This document shows, one piece after another, positions 11,701 to 24,021 of a stretch of 64,000 nucleotides of DNA. The notes under the pieces are model-generated. The model searched no databases. It saw only the letters and a list, made by a program, of their open reading frames with translations, and had not been told where the DNA came from. The number at the start of each line of letters is the position of its first letter. Position 1 is the first letter of the stretch. Made by a program: the position numbers and the translations under genes. Source of the DNA: Manihot esculenta (taxonomy: Eukaryota; Streptophyta; Magnoliopsida; Malpighiales; Euphorbiaceae); assembly GCF_001659605.2 (NCBI RefSeq), contig NC_035169.2:5942110-6006109 (forward strand), in the 5' to 3' direction.

Positions 11701-14700
11701 AAAGATATAGGCAAAAAGAATTTAGCAGTAGGAGTAAAATTAATGTTTGCTAAACTGTGTTTTATTCTTCTCGTTTATGTTGAAATCATATACACTGTGA
11801 AGGGCAAATATTCCTATATAACATTTATTAAAGGAATGCTCATTTTCTTAGCTTCAAAGACTCAGCATGGACTTTAGTAAATTAATGTACGAAAGATCCT
11901 CTGTATTCCATTTATCCAACATTGAATGTGCTCTAGTTACCTTATTAGTTATATGCTTAATCCAATCCATTCATATATCAATGAATCCTAGCTTTAAAGC
12001 TGCTTCATTTTCATACTTCGTGGTTCTATTTTTTAACTGGCAGTTTGTTGATGTCACTAACTTCGATTTTTGTCTGATGCAATTTCTGCAAGAGAAGATA
12101 TTAATGTTGCTGATGAGTGTGTTGCTGCATCTCTTCTACAGAGGTTAAATCCATGAGCATATTTATCTTCAAGCTTCATGCTACATGGAAAATAGTCTGA
12201 TATGTTTGATTTATATACATTATTGCAGGGCATTTAATAAGTACGAATTTGAAGATGTAAGGAAACTGGCTGCTGAGCTCTGTGGCCGTATTCATCCTCA
12301 GGTGCCTTGAAAGTGATGCATTACCTTAGCTTATTTGCTGTTAATGCATCTTCCTTGACATTTTGGGAGAACCTGTTAGCATATGTGATTTTGTCATTTT
12401 AGCAAAATGTGGTTTATGCTTGTTTATACATTGCTAAGGACCGCACCTTTGCTTCCTTAACTAATCCATCAAATGACACAAAACTCTGATAGTTAATATG
12501 GCTTCTATATTATGTTTGATACATTATTTGGATACAAGGTTTACACAGTATAGGAAGAAATCTTCGAATTTGCTATTTTTGTAGTCTTTTCTCATTGAAT
12601 ATAACATCTAGCATATTGGACAATTATAACTGTGTGATGCATGTGAGAGTCCATTTTAATATTTTCTTCCCTTTTCTGGAAAAAATTTCATAGTGTTCTT
12701 GCAGAAATAGAATTAAATTGGATTGAAGCTATTTTTTCCCCTCAACTGTTAGGTACATTGTATTATTACTTGATTTACTTCCATTTATCATAGGAAGTTC
12801 TTAATGATTCATGTAAAACATCTTCTCTTGGATGATAGAATATGTGAAGGTTATAAATATATTAAAGAGAGCATATAGTTGCTATGTTTCCACTCCTCTC
12901 TTCCACACCCCCACCCCTCCCACCCACCCAAAAACAATAAATAAATAAAGCCCTCGCAGACCCTCATTCACGCCTTTTCTTCTCTTATTTATTTATGTGT
13001 TTTGTTTGTCATCTGTTGAAAAATACTTTTTAGAATGTTTTCATGTTTGGTTGTTGCATTACCATTGTTTTGTTACTTGATGTTTTCTTTTTTCAGAACT
13101 GTGCGAAATACGGTCTTACCATTTTCAAAAGATTTTTATTTGATAGGTGCTCTTTCCAGCTGTTTCCTCCATATTGGAACATGCTGCAATTTCACGTGAT
13201 ATGCTAAGGATAAAAGCTTGTCTATTTTCCATATGCACTTCTCTTATGGTAAGCATTTTCTGCTGTCAATATCATATAGTGTCATCTCAAGCAGTGAAGG
13301 CAGTTAGTTTTTACATTTGTTTTAATTCTAAGCCTCCATTCATTTTACGGAAAATAATTTCTACATTTTTTTACATTTAGGATACTCAGAAAATTTATTC
13401 AACGAAAAATACTTTTCTGATCAAAGAAAAAATTAAGTCATTTTAAGAAAAATAACTCTTTTTTTTTAAAAAAAAAGAAGTCATTTTCTAAATTTTGAGA
13501 TTTTTATTAAGACCTCTATCGATTTATTTGTTAATATGTTTTATTTTTTAAATTAAAATTAAACAATGGAAAATAAGTTATTTTATTGAAAAATATTTTC
13601 TACAGAAAATATTTTCCACGGAAAATATTCAGCTGATCTCAATTCTTATCATGTTTTATAGGTTAGAGGGAAGGATGCAGTTTCTCATCCTGCTATTTTT
13701 CAAATCAGAAAAGTGATGGAGATAGTTCTGTTGTGGCCGTCTTTGGACGGGGATGAAGGTAGCTATTCTCATTCTTTTGCTGATCCAGTTATCGTAGTTC
13801 AAATTTCATGCCTATGAATTTTTTGGTTTCAGTTTCCAAAGCACAGCATGGGTGTATTGACTGCTTAGCACTAATGATATGTGCTGAACTGCAAGCTCTC
13901 AAGTCATTTAAGGACTCCTCAGAGAAGTCTAGCATTATTGGGAAAACCAAATATTCTGGTTGGCGTCTTATCGTCCCTTGTATGTGCTTTCTGTTACTGA
14001 TTGGGTACGTTTGACCTCCTTGGCTCAAAATGCAGGGAATGATGTGTCTGGTAATTCTGCACTGGCCTATGTAATCCATCAATTGACAAATGATAAAAGA
14101 GAAGTTTCTGACTCCGAAATAAGCGATGAAGAAAATAAACTTGATGCACCAGTTAGACTTTCCTTTCGTCTTTGTATGGCTAACACTCTCATAAGTGCTT
14201 GCCAGAAGATCTCAGATTCTGGCAAGAAATCTTTTGCTCGTATTATTCTTCCAAATCTTATTCGATCTGTTGAGGTATTTTTGTTATTTGTTGATTATCT
14301 TTGCCCTCCCCCCCCCAAAACCAAACACACCCCTGAAAATAACTTTTTTTTTTTTATGTTTCTTTTTTGTAGATGATAATGCATGCAGAGATAAGAGCTG
14401 CTTGTGTTCAGGTTCTGTTTTCAGCTGTGTACCATCTAAAGTCTGCAATCCTTCCATATTCAGCTGACCTTCTTAAAGTCTCCCTGAAAGTTCTTAGAGA
14501 AGGTTCTGAGAAGGTATTAAACCCTAGTTTGGACCATTTTACTTGGCATTTGGAGCTATAATAATCTTTTTAAGCATCAAATACAGGGTTCTAACCAAAA
14601 TTTAATTTCTCTATTAATTATTCATATTATCCCGAAAAATTGTCTTCCCATATTCTTCCTGGCCTTGTAGCTCGAGTTTTAGAACCGGCCTTATATTATC

Positions 14701-14914
14701 ACTCAATGGGTGCCTTTTCATTGTCCATTAGGAAAAGATGGCAGGTGCAAAGCTAGTGGCATCACTCATGGGCAGTGAAGATGCCATTTTGGAAAACATA
14801 TCAGAGGGATTGCTAGAAGCCAGACAAGTGCTCTCAACCATATCTTCTTCAAATCCTTCACCTGATTTGCTTGTAATATGCAAGAAGTTGCTAGGATGCA
14901 TAATAACTTCTTGA
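2733..14914 (+). CDS. ARM/HEAT-repeat-like protein, 13 exons visible, 5' end missing
   Basis: Exons inferred from AG/GT borders and phase: 2733-2880, 3076-3125, 4722-4777, 8027-8190, 8774-8964, 12098-12143, 12229-12301, 13147-13248, 13662-13758, 13833-13958, 14036-14274, 14373-14513 and 14732-14914. Phases join exactly (537 codons plus stop), so the reading is coherent. The protein is helical and leucine-rich with ARM/HEAT-like repeats (for example VLPSLVHLINSSDEGVQSY and IRAACVQVLFSAVYHL), which suggests a scaffold or transport-type solenoid. It resembles the plant proteins annotated only as ARM repeat superfamily protein; no biochemical role can be given. The first visible exon starts inside a codon, so upstream exons lie outside the window or were lost. 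Two introns (4778-8026 and 8965-12097) exceed 3 kb because of repeats. The stop TGA is at 14912. No break was seen, so the visible part may be functional. Confidence 0.8.
3126..4721. other. Intron of the ARM gene, AT-rich
   Basis: No coding sequence is supported. It holds a GAAAA/TTTTC-rich stretch at about 3835-4310 that may be an old MITE, an A-tract at 4323-4341, and TA-rich DNA near 4490-4535. Confidence 0.5.
5579..6440. mobile_element. Possible non-autonomous DNA transposon (GTAACGG-type ends)
   Basis: The left part has GCCGTTACGTGATAGTAACGG and the right part has GGTTATAGTTACGCTACGG followed by CGCGACTGCAATTTAAAACC; the two ends are rough inverted copies around AT-rich filler. Plant hAT-like non-autonomous elements often end in ATTTAAAACCATGG-like sequence. 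No transposase frame is present. It lies in an intron of the ARM gene. The borders are approximate. Confidence 0.4.
6588..7033. repeat. Tandem duplication, two units of about 222 bp
   Basis: Unit 1 (6588-6810) and unit 2 (6811-7033) begin with AGCAATTT and run side by side with roughly 95 % identity by eye, including the shared blocks AACAAAGGACCTAGATAAG and AGAAATATAGTCCAAG. It is non-coding and lies within an intron of the ARM gene. Confidence 0.85.
7034..8026. other. Rest of the ARM gene intron 3
   Basis: No exon is supported. The stretch 7080-7410 is less AT-rich than its surroundings and may be a degraded repeat; its open frames on either strand show no domain. Confidence 0.45.
9387..9674 (-). 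repeat. Copia 3' LTR with internal duplication
   Basis: This LTR is about 80 bp longer than its partner at 11057-11264. The block with CAAGTGATTTACAT and TTTACACACAAA occurs twice here and once in the partner. Confidence 0.7.
11057..11264 (-). repeat. Copia 5' LTR
   Basis: It matches 9387-9674 apart from substitutions and the extra block in that copy. It ends next to the decayed primer-binding site at about 11046-11056. Confidence 0.7.
13330..13635. mobile_element. Possible MITE in an ARM-gene intron
   Basis: The segment starts near TTTTACGGAAAATAATTTC and ends with repeated GAAAATATTTTC and TTTTCCACGGAAAATA. The ends are rough inverted copies and the middle is AT-rich. It lies between exons 13147-13248 and 13662-13758. 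The borders are uncertain. Confidence 0.3.
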
Positions 14915-15039
14915 ATTCCTATGGCCAAACTTCTAAATCCTGATAGTTGGACTTTCCGCAATGTAGTCAATGAAAAGTCTTCTAATTACATACTAATTTT
15001 GTGTACAGTTTCCTAACACACACTATCTATTTATTTGGT

Positions 15040-17191
15040 ATTATTTCAGTTAATAATGTTCCTACTGATCCTTTTCGCCCTTCTAAAGATTCAAGTAAGG
15101 GATCCTCTTTCTCCTTGTTTTTTTTATTTGTTTCTCAAGCGTTTTCTTACTTATTATTAGATACTCAAGTCAGAGGTCTCGTTCAGGGTATCAAAATCTC
15201 TCAATGTATTTTAAAATTCATTGATATTTTATTTGCAGATGATACTCTGTTTTTATATACTTAAGTCTTATATTATGGCTTCAGGTCAATTGATTAATAT
15301 TCAGAAATCTCATATTCTATTCAGTAAACATACACCTTCCTGCCTTAAATATGAGTTTCTCAGTAAATTTCACATGCAAGAATTGCTATCGTCAAATTGC
15401 TGCTTGGGTCTATTGGTGCTCTTAGGACGTTCTAGAAAGCAGGCAATAGCGGTTGTGGAGGATTGGATGCACTAAAAAACTAAGACTTGGAAACAAAAAC
15501 CTTTATCACAAGCTGGTCGCGCTACCATGGTCAAATTAGTTTTATCTGCTATTTTCACTTTTTTGACAGCTATTTTTCAATATCCCAAATAGTTTTTAAT
15601 AAAATTTAATAGCCTGTTATCTAATTTTTGGTGGGATGATGATGAAAAAGGTAGAAAAATATATTAGGTCAATTGTCAAAAATCCTATCAATCAAAGTTT
15701 TGGGGCAAATTAGGTTTTAAAGATTTTGATAATTTTAATTTTGCATGTTTGACAAAATAGTGTTGGAGGTTCTCCATAATAAGTCTCGCTTGTGAGTAAG
15801 GGTTTTAAAAGGATTATATTTCCTATCATATTCTTTCTAGTAAGCCAATCATAGGTACCCTAGCTCATGAATTTGGCAAAATCTATTAGCTGACAATGTT
15901 AATGAATATAGAGGATGGTAGAAGTATTTCCATTTGGTCAGATCCATGGGTGCTCGGGTTAGATAACTTCAGCTTATCTAGTTTGTCCGGTTGGTATTGA
16001 TTAGGTGGCATATACGATTGGTCATAGAAGCTTGGACTGGAACCATTAGGTGGTGCGATGATTATTTACTCCTCAACAGGCTCTAACTAGTCTTTGTCCT
16101 AGTAGTCCCTCTTGGTATGCCAGATTTTCTTATTTGGCACTATGCTCATAATGGTTAATACAATGTAAGATCTAGTTATAAGCAGCTCATGTATCATTCA
16201 TATTTATAGCTTCCTCTTCCTCCTATGTATATCTAGGAACATGGAAGTGCATATGATATTTTCAGGTCCTCCCAAATTGAAAAATTTTCTTTGGCAAGTT
16301 TTTCAAAATGTATTATCAATCTATAATAATTTGGTCCTTCGAGGTGTCTTATATGATCCTAAGTGCTCTATTTATCAATTTTTTACTGAAACCTAAGAAT
16401 ATATTTTCTTTTGGTGTCCACATGTTCGAGCAGTCTATAAACTTGATCTTGTAGGCTTCTATAGTTTTGCAATAGGGTGAGAGACATTATTAGAAAGGTT
16501 TCGGTTGGACACAAAGCCTCCTTAATTAGATATATTATTCATTGGGTTTTTGTCGTTCGTGAGTTACTCGGATAAATGCAGTAATTTGCGAGAGAATGGT
16601 ATCCTATAGTTATAATAGATTAATAAACTATCTATATTGACTTCGATTACACTTACTTTATAGCATATCTAGACGGAAAGAAATAAAGGTGTTTTTGGGT
16701 TTATACGATCTGATCATGTCATTACGTTACTCCTATCTTGGCATGGAAGGATCAGTTTTCACATGCTGTGATTGTTGTAGCCGCTAAAGATAGTGCTGGT
16801 AGGACTCTGCATAATATTATTGTGCAAGTTTGGTGTTCTTTTATTGTGGTAGGGAAAGTATGTGCTATGCCGGCAACGGTACAATTAGCGTATGATATGG
16901 GCTTTCAGAATAAAATAGATTTTGCTACTATCTATGCATTTACCATCTGCAATACCCAGGGAAATCAAAGCTTCGATTGAGGCTATTTTTAATATTTGCT
17001 TTCGCATTCCATACGTTTTGTTTCACTGAATTTCTCATTAGGTAAATACTATAGCAAATGTGAGTTAAATTTTGTCTGAAAGACTTATTACCACCAAAGC
17101 ATCAGTTGATAGATTTGTGTTATTTGATGTAACAAAATTCTACTGCGAGCAGCCATGTAATGCAAATATGCTTTGCAGGTCAAAAAAAAAA
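15040..17191 (+). mobile_element. 5'-truncated, decayed LINE (L1-type) retrotransposon
   Basis: Read across many stops and frame changes, the plus strand shows the later half of a LINE reverse transcriptase. A degenerate FRPSKDSSKG...LF segment stands where FxPSRGIRQGDPLSPYLF is usual; then come the catalytic-loop motif FADDTLFLY (15220-15260) and SGQLINIQKS (about 15280). Further on are a zinc-knuckle-like region (about 16200-16450) and an RNase H-like tail (16738-16978). A 10-bp poly-A at 17182-17191 marks the 3' end. The 5' end is cut within the reverse transcriptase about 125 bp past the ARM gene stop. Non-functional. Confidence 0.75.
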
Positions 17192-17875
17192 GAGTATATA
17201 CATTCCATTTGAAGGGAATTATATTGTTTATTCCTTAAAAAAAATTACTATTTATATTGTTTATTTCTTAAAAAAAATTACTATTTAATCTCTATTGTAC
17301 GAAAATTTATTAAAATTATTATTTGGTTCCTGTATTATACGAAAATTTATTTATTAATTTCTTAATTTTAAAAAATATATTAAAATATTTTTGAGATTTT
17401 AAATTTTTTTTCATTAATTTTAACCATTTAAATATTATAAAAAAATCTCTAAAATACTTTTAACACGTAGAGATTAATTAGTAGAATTTTTATTAAATTA
17501 AACTAACGGGTTTTCTACACTATATGAATTAAATAAAAAAATATATAATAGTTAAAACTAGTAAAATAATTAATTAGTAGACTTTTAAAATTTTAAGAAT
17601 GCTTTAATATTTTTTTTCAAATTTGAAAAATTAACTAATAATTTTCTTATAATATAAGAACTAAATAATAAGGACTAAAATTTGTTTTTGTATTATTGAA
17701 AAATTCATTAGTTGACTTTTTAATTTTGAAAAATATATTAAAATATTCTTAAAGTTTTAAAAATTAATTTTTTTATTAGTTTTAATCGTTTAAATATTTA
17801 GTTTCTATTATCTATAAAATTTATTAATTGGTCTTTTAATTTTATTTTTTTTATAAAGTAAAATTAATGATTGTA
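17192..17875. repeat. AT-rich dispersed repeat family, several part copies
   Basis: It contains repeated blocks of the type AAAAATATATTAAAATATTTTT and TTAATTTTAACCATTTAAATATT, in both orientations. The same blocks recur near 18770-18990, 21880-22240 and 34970-35300. No coding sequence. Confidence 0.5.
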
Positions 17876-18540
17876 TTAATAAAATTTCATCAAATAAAAA
17901 GGGATATCATCCATAGATTCTCTAGTCAAAGTATGAACAGATAAAGTAGCATTACGATGAATCCATCTAATAGAAATATCAGTTCTAGAGTCTATCAAAG
18001 ATTTATAATCATTCAAAATTAAACTCCTGTATAAGATAATTTGACAAATATACTCTTCAAGTGCCTGTCTAAACCCTTCTATAAGATTTGGCAAAGATGC
18101 TCCTCCTTCATTCTTATCTCTCGAGTATAAATCATTAAAATCTTCCAAACAAAGTCACGGAAGAGAGATTCTACGAGATAAAACTCGAATAAGGTTTCAA
18201 GACTGACGTCGTCATTGCGATTCCAGAAACTCGTAATAACTAATAAACCTCCATTGAACAGAAGGTAACTAATAAACCTCCATTGAACATTACCTTCTGA
18301 AACAATAGAAAAACAGAAATAGACACACACTCTTCCACATTAATGAAATGCCTCCTCCCAATCTTTGTCTATTGACTGATAAGCAACCATTAAGATATAA
18401 AAAACTACGAAAAAATTTCATACAAGAACTAAGAGTTTTTGTTTCCATTAAAAATAAAATGTCCGACTTATAACTAGTAACCAAATTCTTTAATGCATTA
18501 ACTATTTAGAATTGTCGAGTCCTTGGCAGTTTCAACACAT
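17876..18540 (-). mobile_element. LINE endonuclease-domain fragment
   Basis: On the minus strand the segment reads, in broken frames, like the N-terminal apurinic-type endonuclease of a plant LINE: SDILFLMETKT (about 18450) and GGGISLMWK (about 18350), then a region that matches the usual DFNE...GG part near 18080-18150. No reverse transcriptase follows on this strand. It is separate from, and opposite to, the LINE at 15040-17191. Confidence 0.6.
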
Positions 18541-18549
18541 GACGATAAT

Positions 18550-20560
18550 TGTTTTCAGCTATTTCGACCTTTGACAGGATATGCCATTTCACTGTTACCT
18601 GTCGCAGGGGTGTTGTTAGAGGCGACATCTTCTCTTTCATCAATAGTCAATTGACGCGGATTATCTTCCATGAAGAAAGAGAAAAGAAGAAGTTAGGTTT
18701 AAGGAAGAGGAAAATACGAGAGTATCAAGCCACAGAGAGACCACATAGGGGAAATTTCTTTTTGGTCTCTCAACTTTATTAAAAGTCTATTAATTATCAT
18801 ATTCATATTGAGAGTATTTTAGACATTTTTAATATTTAACAGTTAAAATTAATGAGTAATGGACTTTTTAAAATGTTAAAGATATTTTAATATATTTTTT
18901 AAAATTGTACGACTAATTAATAAGTGTTTATATAATATGAAACTATTAAATAAATAATTTAATAATAAATTTTAGTTTGATGATATCGTAATTCTTTTTT
19001 TTATTTTAGAATGTGAGATTTGCTCTTTAAGTTACGACCAAAATTTAATTGTAATATTAGATAAAATTATAAATAGAAAAAATAAAAATATCTTTTTTTA
19101 ACTGAAAATTAGAGATTGAAAGAGTAAAATTTTAAATTTCTCAGATTTATTTAAATATATTTAAAAAATAAAAAAATAAATAAATATCAATTTAATAATA
19201 AAAAAGCATAATTCGATATCTCACAATAAATATTTTGAGATAAAAAATTTAATTTTTTTATTCTTTTCTTTGACTGATGTGATTTAAGGAGTTGAGAAAC
19301 TCGTTCTTTAATTGATTGAGAAAAGTTTTTCAATTTGGAAAAGAAAAACTTAGACTTAATAATTTTGGGACTCAGATAAATAGAGTTGGTAGTTTATAGT
19401 CTTTAAAAAAATTTGTGACTTGGAGACTTGATATCCTCTGGTTCCCTTTAGAGGAGGAGGACCTCTCTATTTATAGAAAATTTGAAAGGAGGATTTCAAC
19501 TACCGACAAGTGTTACTATTTTATTTTATTAATTAATTTGTTCTTTTTTAATTGGATAACGTGATAATTTTTAATTGGTTAATTTATATTATAAATATTT
19601 AAATAAGTTATTTAGTAATATTAATTTAATTAAAAAAATTACTAAGTGACATTTGTGGGTCCAATAATACGTGACATTTTACTATTAAAATTTAAAAAAT
19701 TTATTATTTAGTCCTTAATATTATTAATATTAATAAGTTAGTATATGCATTTTTAAAAATTTATTAAAATATTTTTTTTATCAATAAAATAATTATTTCA
19801 TTTAATTCTATTTATTTTTTCTATTAAAAATATATTAAAAAATCAAATTATCCCTTTGTTTTATTTTTTTTCAATTCTTCGATTTTTCTTCTTTCTTCGT
19901 AAAAAAATTAAATTTTAAAAATTTTAGATTTTAAAAATTGGATTATTGAGAAAGAAAAAACAGTAAAAAAAAATTTTAAAAGTTAAATTATTGAGAAGAA
20001 AGAGAAGAAGAATAATAAGAAGTTAGGATATTGAGAGGAAGAAGAAGGGAGTTATTAAGAGCAAAATTAATTTTTAAAATTTTTTTCTTTTATTGTTGGT
20101 TATAAGAGAGGATGAAAAGATTTTCGTTAACAAAGAAAAAATTTTTTAATACATTTTTGTAAGTATAAAATTAATTATTATTAATAATAATATTTATAAA
20201 TTAAATAATAAATATTTCTTAAAATTTTTTTATTTTTTTATTTTTACATACTGTGTTTTGAATGGTGGTTATGGATTTGAGTTGTGTTAGCTATAGTGGT
20301 TGGTTTGATTTATTATTATTATTTTTTAAGGTTTTTACTTTTGGGTTAGGCTAATCCTTTTTTTCTGTCCTTTTATTTAAAATAAAAATTCAATTTTTTA
20401 TTTGAAATGAAAATTTCTCCTATTTTAACTTCCAAAATTTTCATTTATAAGATGAATGATGCAAATTAGAGGTGGAATGTTGTGCTTGGATGGCCATGAA
20501 AGAAAGGTCATCATCATAAATGAAAAATGAAAAATATGTAATAAATTTGTGGTCACCTCC
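18550..20560. other. AT-rich intergenic DNA, no gene seen
   Basis: Mostly A/T runs and copies of the dispersed AT-rich repeat (18770-18990, 19690-19870). The open frame at 18549-18782 shows no recognisable domain. Confidence 0.5.
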
Positions 20561-20682
20561 TTCTCCTATTGAGAACCGATTATTACAAAGCTCCCGTCAT
20601 CGCCTGTCATCGTCTTGTCAATTTTCTTGTTCTTTTTCCCCCTAATAGCAAAATCCATCAATATGAATTCCCCACCTCACCC

Positions 20683-20724
20683 CTTCTCTCTTCTCTCTCT
20701 CCCTCTCTCTCTCTCTCTTCACAA
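20683..20724. repeat. CT-rich microsatellite in the small gene's leader
   Basis: A TCTCTCTC-type pyrimidine run lies about 55 bp upstream of the start codon at 20778. Such CT tracts are frequent in plant 5' leaders and core promoters. Confidence 0.6.
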
Positions 20725-20777
20725 TCTCCATTTTCTCACCAAACAAACAGACAAATTATCCAATCTGAATCTATCAA

Positions 20778-20978
20778 ATGCTGCAGCTATTCTTCGCCGT
20801 GGCCTTCTCGGCGGTGCCTTTGACTTTATACGTTCCGCCGATTCGATCTCTTAATCCATTTGTCGAGACCATCGAGGATTTGCTCCGCCAGACTGCTTTT
20901 TACTCTCTCAGGGCTTATCCTCGCTTTCGTCTCGCCTTCTCCAGAATCTTCTCCAATCTCTTTCGCTTGTCAAGGTAG
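20778..20978 (+). CDS. Small single-exon protein, 66 aa, membrane-anchor-like N-terminus
   Basis: The frame starts at an ATG after a CT-rich leader and ends with TAG at 20976. Residues 1-20 are hydrophobic (MLQLFFAVAFSAVPLTLYVP) and could be a signal anchor or transmembrane segment. The rest is basic and aromatic, with spaced arginines (RAYPRFRLAFSR). GC content and codon use are clearly higher than in the flanking AT-rich DNA, which supports a real gene. It resembles short plant proteins of unknown function that begin MLQLFF and contain LYxPPxRSL. A GT right after LSR could be a splice donor, but the in-frame stop makes a single-exon product simplest. Function unknown. Confidence 0.65.
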   Translation: MLQLFFAVAFSAVPLTLYVPPIRSLNPFVETIEDLLRQTAFYSLRAYPRFRLAFSRIFSNLFRLSR

Positions 20979-22451
20979 ACTGACCTCTGCAAATTTGTTG
21001 TACATTCTGTTGTTGATTTCCATTTTAGTTTCTTTCCTTTTTTGGATGTTATTGAGGGTTTTGTATTTTATTTGGCATTTAAATCCTGGAATTTGTAGGA
21101 TTTTGTATACATGGATGTAATATATGTTATTCGAAATGACTCTTAATTATTAGTTATATTTCTCTTATTTCATTTGGATTCTATTTCTTGTTTGAATTTA
21201 ATTGTTTTGTTGCCATTTGGAATTACGTAGAAATTCATTATTTGAAGGATGCATTTGGGTTTTTCTTTTTCTTTATTCAATATCAACGTTTGTTGATTTG
21301 ATTTATGATTTCTCAGATTTGCAGCTCCCTCTTAAAGTTTTCTAATCAGGCATTCTTATGATTCAGAATTCAGATTAATACAGGAATTTTTATAGTTTTG
21401 CCATATGAACTGTGTAGTTGGCCAGTGATATTATTTGATTGTGAATGCAAGACTTTACTTTTTGATGATTGGTCACTTTCATTTACATTTGTATTCAAGG
21501 GATATATCTGATTGTGAATGCAAGGTTGTTTGATGATTGGCCACTCCTATGCTTAAAGTATGAAATATCTGTAAAAAAAATTTCCATTGAAGTGATGAGA
21601 ATTTTATGAAACAGAGAATTCATCAAAACAGAAAATGGGAAAAAGTGTATCAGAATTAATTCAATATCCTTTTTGTGTTATTTAAGTTGTGATTTAAGAA
21701 TACCTTGCAATTAGAATTTAGGGTTTGATTGGTAGGTTTTGACTGGTAGATGAGACAAATGTTATCTCATGAATCATGATCAATAATGGAAACTTTTCCA
21801 TTATTGATAAATATTAATATATATGTAAAGTTAGATGGAAACTTATCATGTAGTATCTGTGATACAAATAAATTTATTGATTGGTCCATCGATTTTAAAA
21901 ATGTATTAAAATGTTCACATTTTAAAAAGTTTATTAGATAATTTCTTTTAGCTTTAGTAGTTAAATATTATAAAAAAATTTAAAATATCACTAGTACAGA
22001 GTAAATTTTTTAAAAATTTAAAGAATCAATTAATAAATTTTTGAAAATTATAAATATTAAATAGTAAAATACTTAAAGACAAAATTAATAGGGGATTAAC
22101 TAGTAAACTTTTATTAAAATGCTAAAAATATTTTAATATATTTTTAAAATTAAAAAATTAATTAATAAGATTTTTTCATAGACTAAGTAATAATTTTTTT
22201 AAATTAGAATTGTCAGCTGTTAGATTACTTAATAAATAAGTAAACGGTATTTTAAGAGATTTAGAATTTAAATTTTGAATATAAAATATATATAAAATTT
22301 ATTGAAATAATGTTTTATTTCATTTAATAAATTTAATCAGACACGAATCTAAATTACTTAGTGAAAGTTACAATGAAAAAGAAAATGTAAATAGTATTAA
22401 TTTTTTTAATTTTTTTTTTGAAATGAGAATTGGGGATTGAAAATTTTTTTA

Positions 22452-22454
<3 letters not shown>

Positions 22455-22488
<34 letters not shown>
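22455..22488. repeat. (TA)n microsatellite
   Basis: About 17 TA units in a row. Confidence 0.9.
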
Positions 22489-22490
<2 letters not shown>

Positions 22491-23982
22491 AATTATCATT
22501 CTTATCTAATGCAAATAATAATACGAGCTTTAATACAGGGAGGTTGAATTTGTTGTATGTGGCTCATTTATTTATTTTTTCTTTATTAATTAAACCTCTC
22601 CTTTTCCTTGGAAAGTCTTTGAACTATGAAAGAGTATGGATGACCGTCTCACCCTCTCATCCCTTCCTTATCCTTTTTCTTTATATTTGTTCATACTCTT
22701 TGTAGGATGATGGTTGAGAAAATTATTTTATATTTTTTTATTATATATTGAATGTGTTAAATACTTTTTTTTTCTTATTCTAATGATGCAATTTGCTATT
22801 GAGAATTTTTTTTAAAAATTTATTAGTGCTAATTTAAAATTATAAATTGATTAGATCTATTAGAATTAGATTGTTTTAATTTGTAATTTATTATTTAATT
22901 TAGGATTTGTGATTTATTGATTTAATTTAAAATTATTTATTTTTAAAATTCTAATAATTTATGTGGCTTGTTAATTTTTTGAGTACTAAAAATTGTGATT
23001 TTATTTACGGTAAATTTGAAATTTTAAGATAAGAGATCAATATTTTCTAAATGGTTTAATTTCAAATCAAAATCAAATTAAATTCGATTAATTTGATTTG
23101 ATTTAATTTTTTCATATAAATTTAAATTTAATTGATATATTTTATTGAATTAATTTTTTAATTTTTTAATTTTAATTCGATTCAAAATTAAATTGACCGA
23201 ATGCTTCTGCTGCTGTTGATAATGAATTATGTTTTGTTGGATAGAGAATTTTTAATATTTCTGTCTGGGTAAGTCCATCATAATATTTTTTAAATAAATT
23301 AATTTTCTTAAAAAAATAATTTAATTTTTATTATTTAATTATAATATTAAAAAATATTAATAAGATTTATTTATATAAAGTTTAGTTTTGTTAACACAAT
23401 TATTAAAACTAAAATAACTTTTTCTCGTAGAAAAGAGTATTCATTTTCTTTAAAAAGTTTTCTTTTTTTAGTTAGGAAAATATTTTTTATCAAATTTTAA
23501 AGTGCTTTAAATGCAAAATTTTTGTCCAAATAGTTTTTATGAAACAAACAAATCCTTTGTTTGATAAATTATTATAATTGGAATTTTATTGCTCGACCAA
23601 AGCTCATTTTGACCTACACTGGAAATTGAAAATAAGTTAAAAGACCAAATTGAACTTCATGCAATGTGTTCAGGGGTTAAATCTGGGTATTTATTAAAAA
23701 TTTCAGTGAATATTCTTAAATTTTAATTTTTAATTTTTATATACAATTAAGATATTTTGTTTTTTAAATTCTAAATTTTAAATTTAACGTTTTAAATTCA
23801 ATTTTCAAATCTAAAATCTAGATAATTAGCAGAAATTATTCCACAACATTTAGATATTAATCACCAATCATAATAAATTTATTAAATATTAAATATTTAA
23901 AATAAAAATTAGAGATTGAAAAAGTAAAATTTAAAATCTCTCATATTTAATATTTAATCATAGTAAATATTATATGATCTTA

Positions 23983-23989
<7 letters not shown>

Positions 23990-24019
<30 letters not shown>
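23990..24019. repeat. (TAA)n microsatellite
   Basis: About ten TAA/ATA units in a row. Confidence 0.9.

Positions 24020-24021
<2 letters not shown>

Noticed and set aside
12044..12097. Longer version of the exon at 12098, starting after CAG at 12043
   Set aside because: In the frame that joins the neighbouring exons it contains TGA and TAA. The acceptor AGAG|AT at 12097 keeps the frame open.
13959..14035. Reading straight through between the exons at 13958 and 14036
   Set aside because: The frame entering from the left exon runs to a stop at 14014. GT at 13959 and TGCAG at 14035 give a 77-bp intron that restores the frame.
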